In this document: piece after piece, positions 1 to 11,105 of the stretch
How positions within the stretch are numbered: the first letter of the stretch is position 1
How the letters are laid out: the number at the start of each line of letters is the position of its first letter
Assembly: GCF_008831285.2 (NCBI RefSeq)
Contig: NW_022205208.1
Coordinates: 1-29,856 of the forward strand
DNA from: Nymphaea colorata
Lineage: Eukaryota; Streptophyta; Magnoliopsida; Nymphaeales; Nymphaeaceae
Length of the DNA stretch: 29,856 nt
Direction of reading: 5' to 3'
The notes under the pieces: generated by a model
The model's input: the letters and a program-made list of their open reading frames with translations, nothing else
What the model was told of the DNA's origin: nothing
Database searches by the model: none
Position numbers and translations under genes: made by a program

Positions 1-540
1 CTTAGTGGCTTGAAATAAGAGTTCGTTTGGAAATGAATGAGAGTTAGGTCATTAAGTTGGTCCCTTACAGTTAATCTAGTGTATTTCACTTGTTATTACA
101 TTATAATGAATGATTTAAATGATTGAAATCGCAAGTTCATATGGATACAAATGGGATCTATGCATTACTTTGAATGTGTGTAATTAGTCCGATGAGTTGA
201 ATTTGTTGTTACATCTATAGTGAACGATCTAAAGGATTGAAATCACGCGTTCGTACCAATACAGTGAGATTTAAATGATTCATATGATCATGCATGCTTA
301 ATTGAATGTGTTTAACTTGTTGTTACATCTATATTAAATGATTTAGTAGATCGAAATCACAAGTTTGTATGAAAATGAATGAGATTCGAGTGATTCATTT
401 GGTGTCTTTGGTTTACCTAATGTGTTTCACTAGTTGTTACATTTATAATGATTCTTAATACGGATGTCCTTAACAAGTGATTCATTTGGTGTCATATAGT
501 TAACTAATGTGTTTCACTTGTAATTTAATTGAATGTGCTT

Positions 541-721
541 AACAAGTGAATTAGGTTAACAATAGGGCACCAATGAATCACTCAAATCTCATTCATTTTC
601 ATGCAAGCCTGTGATTTCAATCTACTAAATCATTTAACATGGATATAACAATAAGTCAAGTACATTCAATAAAGTATGCGTGATCATATGAATCACTTAA
701 ATCTGACTCGTATTGGTACGA
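541..721 (-). repeat. Inverted satellite segment in A block of H1
   Basis: The stretch is the reverse complement of the array's usual orientation. Read on the minus strand it runs from TCGTACCAATACGAGT through TTAAATGATTTAGTAGATTG to GTTAACCTAATTCACTTGTT, matching the direct monomers at about 250-430. The two arms of about 180 bp, by eye about 85% identical, are separated by about 110 bp. Normal orientation resumes at CTATAGTGCACGATCTAAAGG, in mid-monomer. Confidence 0.88.
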
Positions 722-1933
722 CTATAGTGCACGATCTAAAGGATTGAAATTACAAGTTCGTATCAATAGAAGTGCGATTTAAGTGATTCAATGATCACAC
801 ATACTTAATTGAATGTGCTTAACTTATTGTTACATCCATGTTGCTTGATTAAGTGAACTGAAATCACAAGTTTGTATGAAAATGAATGTGATTCGAGTGA
901 TTCATTTGGTGTCTTATAGTTAACCTAACGTGTTTCACATGTTATTACATCCATGATCAATGATTTAAATAATTAAAACTCACAAGTTTATATGGATATA
1001 AAGGAGACCTATGCATTAGTTTGATCCTTTCTAGTTTGTACGATAAGTTGAACATGTTGTTACATCTATAGTGATCGATGCACAAGTTCACATCAATACG
1101 AGTGGGATTTAAGTGATTCAATTGATCACAGCATATTTAATTGAATGTACTTAACTTGTTGTTATGTTTATATTAAATGATTTAGTAAATTCAAATCATA
1201 GGTTTATATGAAAATGAATGGGATTCGAGTGATTCATTTGGTGTCTTACGGTAACTTAATGTGTTTCACTTGTTATTACATACATTTGATCACTTATGTT
1301 TAATCGAGAGATTATGTGATTCATTTTTACTTGTTCTTACATACATTGATAACTTATATTTAATTGAATGTGCATAACCATTGTTACATACGTATAGAAT
1401 GACTTAGTGGCTTAAAAAAGAAGTCCTTTTGGAAATGAATGAGAGTCAAGTCACTATATTGGTCCCTTATAGTTAATCTAATGTATTTCACTTGTTATTA
1501 CATCTATAATGAATGCTTTAAATGGTTGAAATCACAAGTTTATATGGATACAAATGGTTGAAGTCCCTATATTTGTACACGTGTAGTTAGTCCGATGAAT
1601 TGAATTTGTTGTTACATCTATAGGGAACGTTCTAAAGGATTGAAATCACATGTTCGTACGAATACAAGTGAGATTTAAGTGATTAATATAATCATGCATA
1701 CTTAATTGAATGTGTTTAACTTGTTGTTACGTCTATAATAAATGATTTAGAAGATTGAAATAACAAGTTTGTGCGAAAATGATTGAGATTCGAGTGATTC
1801 ATTTGGTGTCTTGTAGTTAACCTATTGTGTTTCACTTGTTATTACATCTTTGATGAACGATTTAAATGATTAAAACTTACAAGTTTGTATGGATATAAAG
1901 GAGACCTATGCATTAGTTTGATCCCTTGTAGTT

Positions 1934-1957
1934 AGTTCAATAAGTTGAACTAGTTCT
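1934..1957. repeat. Short hairpin plus palindrome in B block (H1)
   Basis: AGTTCAA-taag-TTGAACT (1934-1951) is a 7-bp stem with a 4-base loop, overlapping the perfect palindrome GAACTAGTTC. The pair recurs in most B blocks (for example near 5048, 14763, 16761, 21363, 23969, 27003 and 29311). No function can be inferred. It is too weak and too T-poor downstream to call a terminator. Confidence 0.55.
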
Positions 1958-2786
1958 TACATCTATGGTGATCGATGTAAGGAATTGAAATCACAAGTTC
2001 GTATCAATACGAGTGAGATTTAAGTGATTCATTTTATCACACATACGTAATTGAATGTGCTTAACTTGTTGTTACGTCTATATTAAATGATTTAGTAGAT
2101 TAAAATCATAGGTTTGTATGAAAATGAATGATATTGGAGTGATTCATGTGGTGTCTTGTAAGTAACCTAATGTGTTTCACTTGTTATTACATATATTTGA
2201 TCACTTATATTTAATTGAGAGATTAAGTTATTCATTTTCACTTGTTATTACATATAATTGATCACTTGTATTTAATTGAATGTACGTGACCATTTCTTAC
2301 TTACGTATAGAATGACCTAGTGGCTTTGATACCAGAAGTTCGTTTGAAATACATATATAATGAATGATTGAAATCACATGTTCATGTGGATACAAACGCG
2401 TGTAGTTAGTCCGATGAGTTGAATTTATTGTTACAACTATAGTGCACGATCTAAATGATTGAATCACAAGTTCGTATCAATACAAGTGCGATTTAAGTGA
2501 TTCAAATGATCGCACATACTTAAATGAATGTACTTAACTTGTTGTTACATCCATATTGCTAGATTAAGTGAATTCCAATCACAAGTTTGTGTGAAAATAA
2601 ATGAGATTTGAATGATTCATTTGGTGTCTTGTAATTAACCTAATGTTTTCACTCGTTATGATATCTATGATCAACGATTTAAACGATAAAAACTCACAAG
2701 TTTATATGGATGTAGAGGAGACCTATGCTTTAGTTTAGTTTGATCCCTTGTAGTTTGTTCAATAAGTTGAACATGTTGTTACATCT

Positions 2787-2838
2787 CATTCATTTGTATC
2801 CATACGCACACTAAATCACTCGTCTCAATACGAGTGAT
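2787..2838. repeat. Small inversion and hairpin in C block (H1)
   Basis: Within C, CTCATTCATTTGTATCCATA is the reverse complement of the usual TATGGATACAAATGaaTGAG type sequence, a short inverted patch of about 40 bp. Its right end forms a 9-bp stem with a 6-base loop at 2815-2838 (ATCACTCGT, ctcaat, ACGAGTGAT). Equivalent patches occur near 5905, 17627, 19047, 22227 and 24716, some with a mispaired base in the stem (for example at 5945). Confidence 0.7.
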
Positions 2839-3135
2839 ATTTAAGTGATTTATTTCATCACACATACTTAATTGAATGTGCTTAACTTGTTGTTACGTCT
2901 ATATTAAAAGATTTAGTATATTTGAATCATAGGTTTGTATGGAAATGAATGAGATTTGATTGATTCGTTTGGTGTCTTGTAGGTAACCTAATATGTTTCA
3001 CTTGTTATTACATATATTTGATCACATATATTTAATTGAGAGATTAAATGATTCATTTTCATTTGTTATTAAACATATTTGATCAATATATTTAATTGAG
3101 TGTGCGTAGCCATTTGTTGCATACGTATAGAATGA

Positions 3136-6100
3136 CTTAGTAGCTTGAAAAAAGAAGTTCGTTTGGAAATGAATGAGAGTCAGGTCATTAAGTTGGTCCC
3201 TTACAGTTAATCTAGTGTATTTCACTTGTTGTTACATCTATAATGAATGATTTAAATGATTGAAATCGCAAGTTCATATGGATACAAATGGGATCTATGC
3301 ATTACTTTGAATGCGTGTAATTAGTCCGATGAGTTGAATTTGTTGTTGCATCTATAGTGAACGATCTAAAGGATTGAAATCACGTGTTCGTACCTATACA
3401 AGTGAGATTTAAATGATTCATATGATCATGCATGCTTAATTGAATGTGTTTAACTTGTTGTTACATCTATATTAAATGATTTAGTAGATCGAAATCACAA
3501 GTTTGTATGAAAATGAATGAGATTCGAGTGATTCATTTGGTGTCTTATGGTTTACCTAATGTGTTTCACTAGTTGTTACATTTATAATGATTCTTAATAC
3601 GGATGTCCTTAACAAGTGATTCATTTGGTGTCATATAGTTAACCAAATGTGTTTCACTTGTAATTTAATTGAATGTGCTTAACAAGTGAATTAGGTTAAC
3701 AATAGGGCACCAAATGAATCACTCAAATCTCATTAATTTTCATGCAAGCCTATGATTTCAATCTACTAAATCATTTAACATGGATATAACAATAAGTCAA
3801 GTACATTCAACAATGTATGCGTGATCATATGAATCACTTAAATCTGACTCGTATTGGTACGACTATAGTGCACGATCTAAAGGATTGAAATTATAAGTTC
3901 GTATCAATACAAGTGCGATTTAAGTGATTCAAATGATCACACATACTTAAGTGAATGTGCTTAACTTATTGTTACATCCATGTTGCTTGATTAAGTTAAC
4001 TGAAATCACAAGTTTTTATGAAAATGAATGTGATTCGAGTGATTCATTTGGTGTCTTATAGTTAACCTAACGTGTTTCTCATGTTATTACATCCATGATC
4101 AATGATTTATATGAGACCCATGCATTAGTTTGATACTTTCTAGTTTGTACGATAAGTTGAGCATGTTGTTACATCTATAGTGATCGATGCACAAGTTCAC
4201 ATCAATACGAGTGGGATTTAAGTGATTCAATTGATCACGCATATTTAATTGAATGTACTTAACTTGTTGTTACGTTTGTATTAAATGATTTAGTAAATTC
4301 AAATCATAGGTTTATATGAAAATGAATAGGATTCGAGTGATTCATTTGGTGTCTTACAGGTAACTTAATGTGTTTCACTTCTTATTACATACGTTTGATC
4401 ACTTATGTTTAATCGAGAGATTATGTGATTCATTTTTACTTGTTCTTACATACATTTGATAACTTATTTTTAATTGAATGTGCGTAACCATTTGTTACAT
4501 ACGTATAGAATGACTTAGTGGCTTGAAAAAAGAAGTCTGTTTGAAAATGAATGAGAGTCAAGTCACTATATTGGTCCCTTATAGTTAATCTAATGTATTT
4601 CACTTGTTATTACATCTATAATGAATGATTTAAATGGTTGAAATCACAAATTTATATGGATACAAATGGTTGAACTCACTATATTTGTACACGTGTAGTT
4701 AGTCCGATGAGTTGAATTTGTTGTTACATCTATAGGGAACGTTCTAAAGGATTGAAATCACATGTTCGTACGAATACAAGTGAGATTTAAGTGATTCATA
4801 TAATCATGCATACTTAATTGAATGTGTTTAAATTGTTGTTACATCTATAATAAATGATTTACTTGATTGAAATCACAAGTTTGTACGAAAATGAATGAGA
4901 TTCGAGTGATTCATTTGGTGTCTTGTAGTTAACCTATTGTGTTTCACTTGTTGTTACATCGTTGATCAATGATTTAAATGATTAAAACTTACAAGTTTGT
5001 ATGGATATAAAGGAGACCTATGCATTAGTTTGATCCCTTGTAGTTAGTTCAATAAGTTGAACTAGTTCTTACATCTATGGTGATCGATGTAAGGAATTGA
5101 AATCACAAGTTCGTATCAATACGAGTGGGATTTAAGTGATTCATTTTATCACACATACGTAATTGAATGTGCTTGACTTGTTGTTACGTCTATATTAAAT
5201 GATTTAGTAGATTAAAATCATAGGTTTGTATGAAAATGAATGATATTGGAGTGATTCATTTGGTGTCTTGTAAGTAACCTAATGTGTTTCACTTGTTATT
5301 ACATATATTTGATCACTTATATTTAATTGAGAGATTAAGTGATTCATTTTCACTTGTTATTACATATAATTGATCACTTGTATTTAATTGAATGTGCGTG
5401 ACCATTTCTTACTTACGTATAGAATGACCTAGTGGCTTTGATACCAGAAGTTCGTTTGGAATACATATATAATGAATGATTTAAATGATTTAAATCACAT
5501 GTTCATGTGGATACAAACGTGATGAGTTGAATTTATTGTTAAAACTATAGTGCACGATCTAAATGATTGAAATCACAAGTTCGTATCAATACAAGTGCGA
5601 TTTAAGTGATTCAAATGATCACACAGACTTAATTGAATGTGCTTAACTTGTTGTTACATCCATATTGCTAGATTAAGTGAATTCAAATCACAAGTTTGTG
5701 TGAAAATAAATGAGATTTGAATGATTCATTTGGTGTCTTATAATTAACCTAATGTGTTTCACTCGTTATGACATCTATGATCAACGATTTAGACGATAAA
5801 AACTCACAAGTTTATCTGCATGTAAAGGAGACCTATGGATTAGTTTAGTTTGATCCCTTGTAGTTTGTTCAATAAGTTGAACATGTTGTTACATGTCATT
5901 CATTTGTATCCATACGCACACTAAATCACTCGTCTCAATACGACTGAGATTTAAGTGATTCATTTGATCACGTATACTTAATTGAATGTGCTTAACTTGT
6001 TGTTACGTCTATATTAAATGATTTAGTATATTGAAATAATAGGTTTGTATGGAAATGAATGAGATTTGAGTGATTCATTTGGTGTCTTGTAGGTAACCTA

Positions 6101-6245
6101 ATATGTTTCACTTGTTATTACATATATTTGATCATATATATTTAATTGAGAGATTAAATGATTCATTTTCACTTGTGATGACATATATTTGATCAATATA
6201 TTTAATTGAGTGTGCGTAGCCATTTGTTACATACGTATAGTATGA
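3136..6245. repeat. HOR copy H2 (blocks A, B, C)
   Basis: Second near full-length unit (3110 bp): A 3136-4513, B 4514-5427, C 5428-6245. Over its first 300 bp it differs from H1 at about ten positions by hand count, so HOR copies are roughly 96-97% identical while neighbouring monomers are far more diverged. A small deletion near 4108 (about 33 bp, missing the AAACTCACAAGTTTATATGG stretch) accounts for most of the length difference in A. Confidence 0.9.
3671..3862 (-). repeat. Inverted satellite segment in A block of H2
   Basis: Same inversion with the same end points as in H1. The direct partner arm lies at about 3388-3570. Identical junctions in both copies show that the inversion arose once and was then copied with the HOR. 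Confidence 0.88.
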
Positions 6246-6907
6246 CTTAGTGGCTTGAAATAAGAAGTTCGTTTGGAAATGAATGAGAGTGAGGTCATTA
6301 AGTTGGTCCCTTACAGTTAATCTAGTGTATTTCACTTGTTATTACATCTATAATGAATGATTTAAATGATTGAAATCGCAAGTTCATATGGATACAAATG
6401 GGATCTATGCATAACTTTGAATGTGTGTAATTAGTCCGATGAGTTGAATTTGTTGTTACATCTATAGTGAACGATCTAAAGGATTGAAATCACGCGTTCG
6501 TACCAATACAAGTGAGATTTAAATGATTCATATGATCATGCATGCTTAATTGAATGTGTTTTACTTGTTGTTACATCTATATTAAATGATTTAGTAGATT
6601 GAAACCACAAGTTTGTATGAAAATGAATGAGATTCGAGTGATTCATTTGGTGTCTTATGGTTTACCTAATGTGTTTCACTAGTTGTTACATTTATAATGA
6701 TTCTTAATACGAATGTGCTTAACTTATTGTTACATCCATGTTGCTTGATTAAGTGAACTGAAATCACAAGTTTGTATGAAAATGAATGTGATTCGAGTGA
6801 CTCATTTGGTGTCTTAAAGTTAACCTAACGTGTTTCACATGTTATTACATCCTTGATCAATGATTTAAAAAATTAAAACTCACAAGTTTATATGGATATA
6901 AAGGAGA

Positions 6908-6912
6908 CCTAT
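6908..6912. repeat. Target-site duplication, left (CCTAT)
   Basis: Five bases directly before the LTR TG end, identical to 13850-13854. Uninterrupted HOR copies have GGAGACCTATGCATTAG at this place with a single CCTAT, confirming integrase-type insertion. Confidence 0.93.
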
Positions 6913-9160
6913 TGTCACGACCCAATTTTTAAGACCAAAAATTTTCTTTCATTTCTATAATAGCGGAAGCAATATTGAGTCATGACCAGAACATAAGACA
7001 TTGTTTTATTTCAATAATAAAATACTTGGGCCCAACAAAAATAACCACAAATCCCCAAAACCGACGTAGTGCCCAGAATGCCAATGCCCGTCCATCACAA
7101 GACTGAGGTCGTCGCTCCAAAGCCAAAATCTATCAAGAACTACCTGTAGATATAGAAAGAAGGGTTAGAATTCCTCTGAGTATGAAAAAATCCAAACATG
7201 TGTGGAACATGGCCCATCGAAATAATATTTGGTTTTTGTAAAACAAATATCTTCAAATCTTAACACATATTAGAGTAACGTCACATGTTCAGCAACAAAA
7301 CGAGGTGTGCACAACCTCCCAAAATTTCGTAGGCTTCCAACCGTGGTCCTCTGACAATGTCAAGGTCATCGTGCCGAGCAACAGAAATCCCCGTGGGTAC
7401 TCACGGGCAGAACAGAACATCTCTTCACCAGGCGATCCAACGGATCGAGGGCACCTGAAGTGAAGCGTCCTGAGATATCCCAGATCGCCGCTGCAGCAGC
7501 ATGGTCTCTCTAGGAACCCGGGTGGAGAGACCAGGAGTCTCGCTCCCAAACAGAAACAGAACAGAATCCCGGGACCTTGTGCCGCCCAATACCCTGTAGG
7601 CCCTCCGGTACAGCCAGAGGAGCGTTCGTCAACAATGAGCTCAGACGCACCACTACCTCTCGGGACGAAACCGAACACTGGGCAAAACAGAAAGCTCGCA
7701 CTCGCATAAACCATCGCACAAAGTCCATGTTTCGCCTTCGAATTTCAAAAGTGAGGGTTTGCCAATGCTAGACATCGTCTAGTACCTCTCACAGAAACTG
7801 CCCGCCCTTAGGCTCGGTTTTCCAAACAGAATAATTCAGCTATTTTAAATCCTAACTTAATAGCAATAGAGCAAAACTCATCGCATCTAGAAACCTCGAT
7901 TAGCCATATTATAATCCTTATTTGAAACAATAAAATTTATATTTAAATTCTCAAACGTGACTTTCCTCCTCTAATGGTTCCAAAGTTAATTTCAGAAAAT
8001 CATATTTCTGAAATTTTAAACACCACAAAGATCATCAAAAAGTAATATAACATATCATTTCGTTTTTAATTTATAAAACCCCCTTTTTGTAAATTTTTAA
8101 GAATTCAGAGGGTACCAAAACGTGATTTCTTATTAAATGCATGGTTTTTGCTGAAAATCACTTTCCTAAGCCTCTTTTTGAAGAGGTTTTCAGCAAAAAT
8201 GTTGCGGCATGAACGCTTAAAAGTTATAACAGTTTTTTCGCAAATTTTGATAATAAGGTGGACCCGCTTTGTAATTTTTCTTCATTGATATAAATTTGGC
8301 CCACGCTCGTTTTTCTTCATTTCACGCCTGCGTTTTCTCTCTCCTCACGAGCGCCTCTTCCTCGTCTTCGTGTTCGTCCGGTGGTGGAGTCTCCACCGTG
8401 CTTCCATGACCAAAACCAGAGAGAGATATCTCTGTCTTGCGCGAGATCGACTTTGGGTCTTCTGCTACTACGCCCACCGGCCGTCTGACAGCTTCTGTCG
8501 CCGCCTCCTCAGCTGCTCCCCTTTTTCTCAGCACTGTCACCGTGAGAACGACGACTTCCCAGCTTTAACGGCGTCCTCACAGTCTCCCTCTCGCTGCAAT
8601 AGTGAAGATCCGACAGGGAGAAGGGGACGACAGGAGGAGGACGCTGCGGTCCACCGATACCCAGTGCCTCTCTGCCACAAGCGTGGGAAAGAAGGCTGGT
8701 TTTTTTTTTTTTTCAATTGAATTCAGTATTTAACATGCTCTATCTATAGGAAATCAAAGGTAGCTAGAAACGAAGAACATTGGTATAGCATGTGCAGATC
8801 GACTAGCATAATATGCATATAAATCGCTATCCACCGGAAATCATCAGAAGATACAAGCTACATGAACCATTCATAACTGAAAATCCCATACCTTTGAAAA
8901 TCTTGGCAACTTCTGCTTCTGGTTTCTTTCCAGCAGCCACTAGCCTCCATTCCAACAAGAGAGCAAGAAGCGTTTCTCACCCTTTCTCTCTGTCTCTTTC
9001 TTTCTAATGTTGGACGGGCTCCTCTAAGCCTACAGTAAAGAAAGTCCTTGCCGTAAAATGTGGTTACATATGCCCTTATCCCTATCTTTTCCACAAATGT
9101 CTCCCTTTGATAAACTTGATAGTTGGAAAAGGATAAGGAAAGAAAATCGTGGGGCTTACA
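6913..9160 (-). repeat. 3' LTR of the retrotransposon (complete, 2248 bp)
   Basis: It is bounded by TGTCACGACC at 6913 and CTTACA at 9160 on the plus strand; in element orientation it starts TGTAAGCCCC and ends GGTCGTGACA. The inner end abuts the polypurine tract. The portion 8415-9160 is repeated at 13108-13849. It contains a GC-rich stretch (about 7300-7700 and 8330-8700) and a T12 run at about 8701. Open frames in it on either strand show no recognisable domain and are not considered genes. The promoter and R boundaries cannot be placed with confidence. Confidence 0.93.
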
Positions 9161-9172
9161 TTCTCCCCCCCT
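9161..9172 (-). promoter_or_regulatory. Polypurine tract of the retrotransposon
   Basis: On the minus strand AGGGGGGGAGAA lies directly before the TGTAAGCCCC start of the 3' LTR. In LTR retrotransposons such a tract primes plus-strand DNA synthesis. Its position touching the LTR and its length are typical. Confidence 0.88.
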
Positions 9173-9207
9173 AAAAAGAAATTTCATCCTCGAAATTTTA
9201 GCGTACC

Positions 9208-9450
9208 TTATTGAAATAGTTGAGGGTAGCTATTTCTCATGTCTTCTTCTGGCTCCCACGTACATTCTTTGATGCCATGATGTTGCCATTCCACTTGAAC
9301 TAATGGGATGGTCTTCTTTCGCAACGCATGTTCCTTCCAGTCTATGATCCGAAGTGGCTTTTTATCTGTTGTCATGTCCTCTTGCAAATCAACCTCTTCG
9401 TAGTCTATCACATGCGAAGGATCGGGTACATATTTCCTTAGCATCGACAC
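9208..9450 (-). pseudogene. Chromodomain tail of the integrase (frame-shifted fragment)
   Basis: 80 codons ending with a natural TAA at 9208-9210, about 35 bp before the polypurine tract. The apparent GTG start is not a real start; the segment belongs to the end of Pol and is separated from integrase only by the one-base deletion near 9491. Residues 1-7 (SMLRKYV type) are the usual integrase C-terminal link. Residues 31-76 (PLRIIDWKEHALRKKTIPLV, then VEWQHHGIKECTWEPEEDM) match the plant chromovirus chromodomain, with aromatic W54 and W65 and the ECTWE signature. In functional elements this module is thought to direct integration to heterochromatin by reading histone marks. Confidence 0.88.
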
Positions 9451-11102
9451 ATGAAATACTGGATGAACATGACTATATTGTGGTGGAAGTGCAATCGATA
9501 TGCCACCACTCCAACTTTTTCCAGAATCTCGATTGGACCAATGTATCTGGGACTCAATTTTCCTTTCTTTCCGAATCGAAAAACACTTTTAGTGGGTGAT
9601 ATCTTGATAAAAACATGATCTCCTGCTTCAAAAGCTAGCTCTCTTCGTCGTTGGTCTGCATAACTCTTTTGTCTACTTTGGGCAGCCAATAATTTCTTTC
9701 TAATCATGTTGACTTGATCAGTATAATGTTGTATTACTAAAGGATCCTCAATCTTGTTGTCTCCTATCTCAGTCCAACACGATGGTGATCTACAAGGTCG
9801 GCCATAAAGAGCTTCAAACAGAGCCATTCCAATGCTAGAGTGATAACTGTTGTTGTAGGGAAATTCAGCCAACTTCACATGTTTATCCCATTCACCCTTC
9901 CACTGCAAAACACAAGCTCTTAACATATCTTCAAGAGTCTGGATGGTTCGCTCAGACTGTCCATCTGTCTGCGGATGAAATGTTGTACTCAGTTTCAATT
10001 TTGTTCCCAACGCTTCCTGTAATCTTCCCCAAAACTTGGATGTAAATCTTGGATCTCTGTCAGAGATTATTGATTTAGGGATTCCATGAAGTCTCACAAT
10101 TTCATCAACATACAAATCTGTCGGACTTTCTAGTGATTGTGAAATCTTGATCGGAAGAAAATGTGCAGTTTTAGTTAGGCGATCTACCACTACCCAAATA
10201 GCATCGTGTTGTCGTCGAGTACGTGGTAACCCCACTATGAAGTCCATGGTGATGTCTTCCCATTTCCATTGAGGAATTTCTATCTGTTGCATCAAACCAC
10301 CTGGTTTCTGATGTTCCACTTTAACCTGTTGACACACCAAGCATCGTGAGACGAACTCAACAATCTCTTTCTTCATTCCTGGCCACCAGAAGTTTATCCT
10401 TAAATTTTGATACATCTTTGTGCTTCCTGGATGTATGGTGTATCTTGTCTTGTGTGCCTCTTCCAGCAACTTGTTCTTCACTTCAGGATCATTCGGAACC
10501 CACAATCTACCATTGAACCACACAGATCCATCTTCATCCTCAAAATAAGGAGTTTCTTCTTTCTTGTGACACTCAAGTTTCAACTTCGCATATTCTGGGC
10601 TCTGTTTTTGTTTTTCAATGATTTCATCAAGGAAACTATCTCGAATTATTCCTGCACACTTCACCTTTCCATTATCATCTCGCAATGGATGCCATTTTTC
10701 AAAGTCTTCCACCGAATTCCATGTCTGCATTAATAGTCCACTAGCTTTAGTAGTCGTCTTTCTACTGAGTGCATCGGCTACCACATTGGCCTTTCCTGGG
10801 TGATACTTTATTTCAAAGTCGTAATCTTTGAGATATTCCAGCCATCTTCTCTGTCTTAGATTCAATTCCTTCTGCGAGAACAAATATTTGAGCGATTTGT
10901 GGTCAGAAAATACTTCAAATTCCACACCATAGAGACAATGTCTCCATATTTTTAGCGCAAATACCACAGCTCCTAATTCCAAATCATGTGTTGGATAGTT
11001 TTTCTCGTGTTGTTTTAGTTGTCTAGAGGCATAAGCTATAACATTGTCCTTTTCCATAAACACCGCTCCATATCCTGTTCCCGAAGCATCGGTATATACC
11101 AC
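9438..11102 (-). pseudogene. RNase H and integrase domains (Ty3/Gypsy)
   Basis: 554 codons in frame with RT after the TGA. RNase H covers residues 1-115, with acidic residues D5 (YTDAS), E42 (DLELGAVV), D67 (FSDHKSL) and D110 (VVADALSRK). Integrase follows: zinc-binding H217, H224, C254 and C257; then a catalytic core with D287 (TMDFIVGLP), D348 (ISDRDPRF) and E384 (GQSERTIQ), which gives the D,D(35)E spacing. The C-terminal GPY/F-like module is at 513-528 ([15 protein letters not shown]). A one-base deletion near 9491-9493 throws the reading out of frame after residue 537, so the last 17 residues are spurious and the chromodomain lies in another frame. Confidence 0.93.
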
Positions 11103-11105
11103 AAA

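Larger units (their letters stand above)
1..3135. repeat. HOR copy H1 (blocks A, B, C)
   Basis: Near full-length higher-order unit of 3135 bp. Block A is 1-1402, block B 1403-2315 and block C 2316-3135, each opening at a TAGTGGCTT-like landmark (in the next unit it reads TAGTAGCTT at 3138). Block A carries an inverted segment at about 541-721. Monomer starts in A are near 90, 203, 317, 431, 518, 824, 939, 1054, 1156, 1270 and 1331; in B near 1492, 1606, 1721, 1836, 1951, 2067, 2181 and 2242; in C near 2425, 2539, 2653, 2773, 2887, 3002 and 3062. H1 serves here as the reference copy. Confidence 0.9.
1..6912. repeat. Satellite array, left part (HOR copies H1, H2 and the start of H3)
   Basis: AT-rich tandem array with no credible gene. 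The base unit is a monomer of about 114 bp. The landmark TTGTT(G/A)TTAC recurs at 90, 203, 317, 431, then 824, 939, 1054, 1156, 1270, and so on, with most steps 113-116 bp. Monomers are diverged from one another, but the same monomer series returns about 3.1 kb later with only a few percent difference, which defines a higher-order repeat. Shortened monomers (61 then about 50 bp) close each block. The array continues after the retrotransposon at 13850. Chromosomal location (centromeric, pericentromeric or subtelomeric) cannot be told from the sequence. Confidence 0.95.

Noticed and set aside
1-6912. CRISPR-like array of repeats and spacers
   Set aside because: Units are contiguous monomers of about 114 bp with gradual divergence, not short identical repeats separated by unique spacers, and the context is a plant nuclear genome.
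7289-7728. Overlapping open frames on both strands in the GC-rich part of the 3' LTR
   Set aside because: They lie wholly inside the non-coding LTR, overlap each other, and show no domain. GC-rich sequence has few stop codons by chance.
8701-8713. T12 run in the LTR read as a terminator or as the poly(A) tail of a nested SINE/LINE
   Set aside because: The run is present at the same place in both LTRs (13391-13405), with no target duplication around it and continuous LTR homology on both sides, so it is simply part of the LTR.
8322-9187. Several open frames in the inner third of the 3' LTR, with counterparts in the 5' LTR (13146-13454, 13504-13728)
   Set aside because: Their presence in both LTRs follows from LTR duplication. 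The copies differ by frame-changing indels and have no coding signature or known domain.
9354-9599. Plus-strand open frame over the chromodomain/integrase end
   Set aside because: Antisense to the chromodomain and the integrase C terminus; no recognisable domain.
10407-10803. Plus-strand open frames opposite the RNase H/integrase region
   Set aside because: They are antisense shadows of the clearly recognisable Pol domains on the minus strand.
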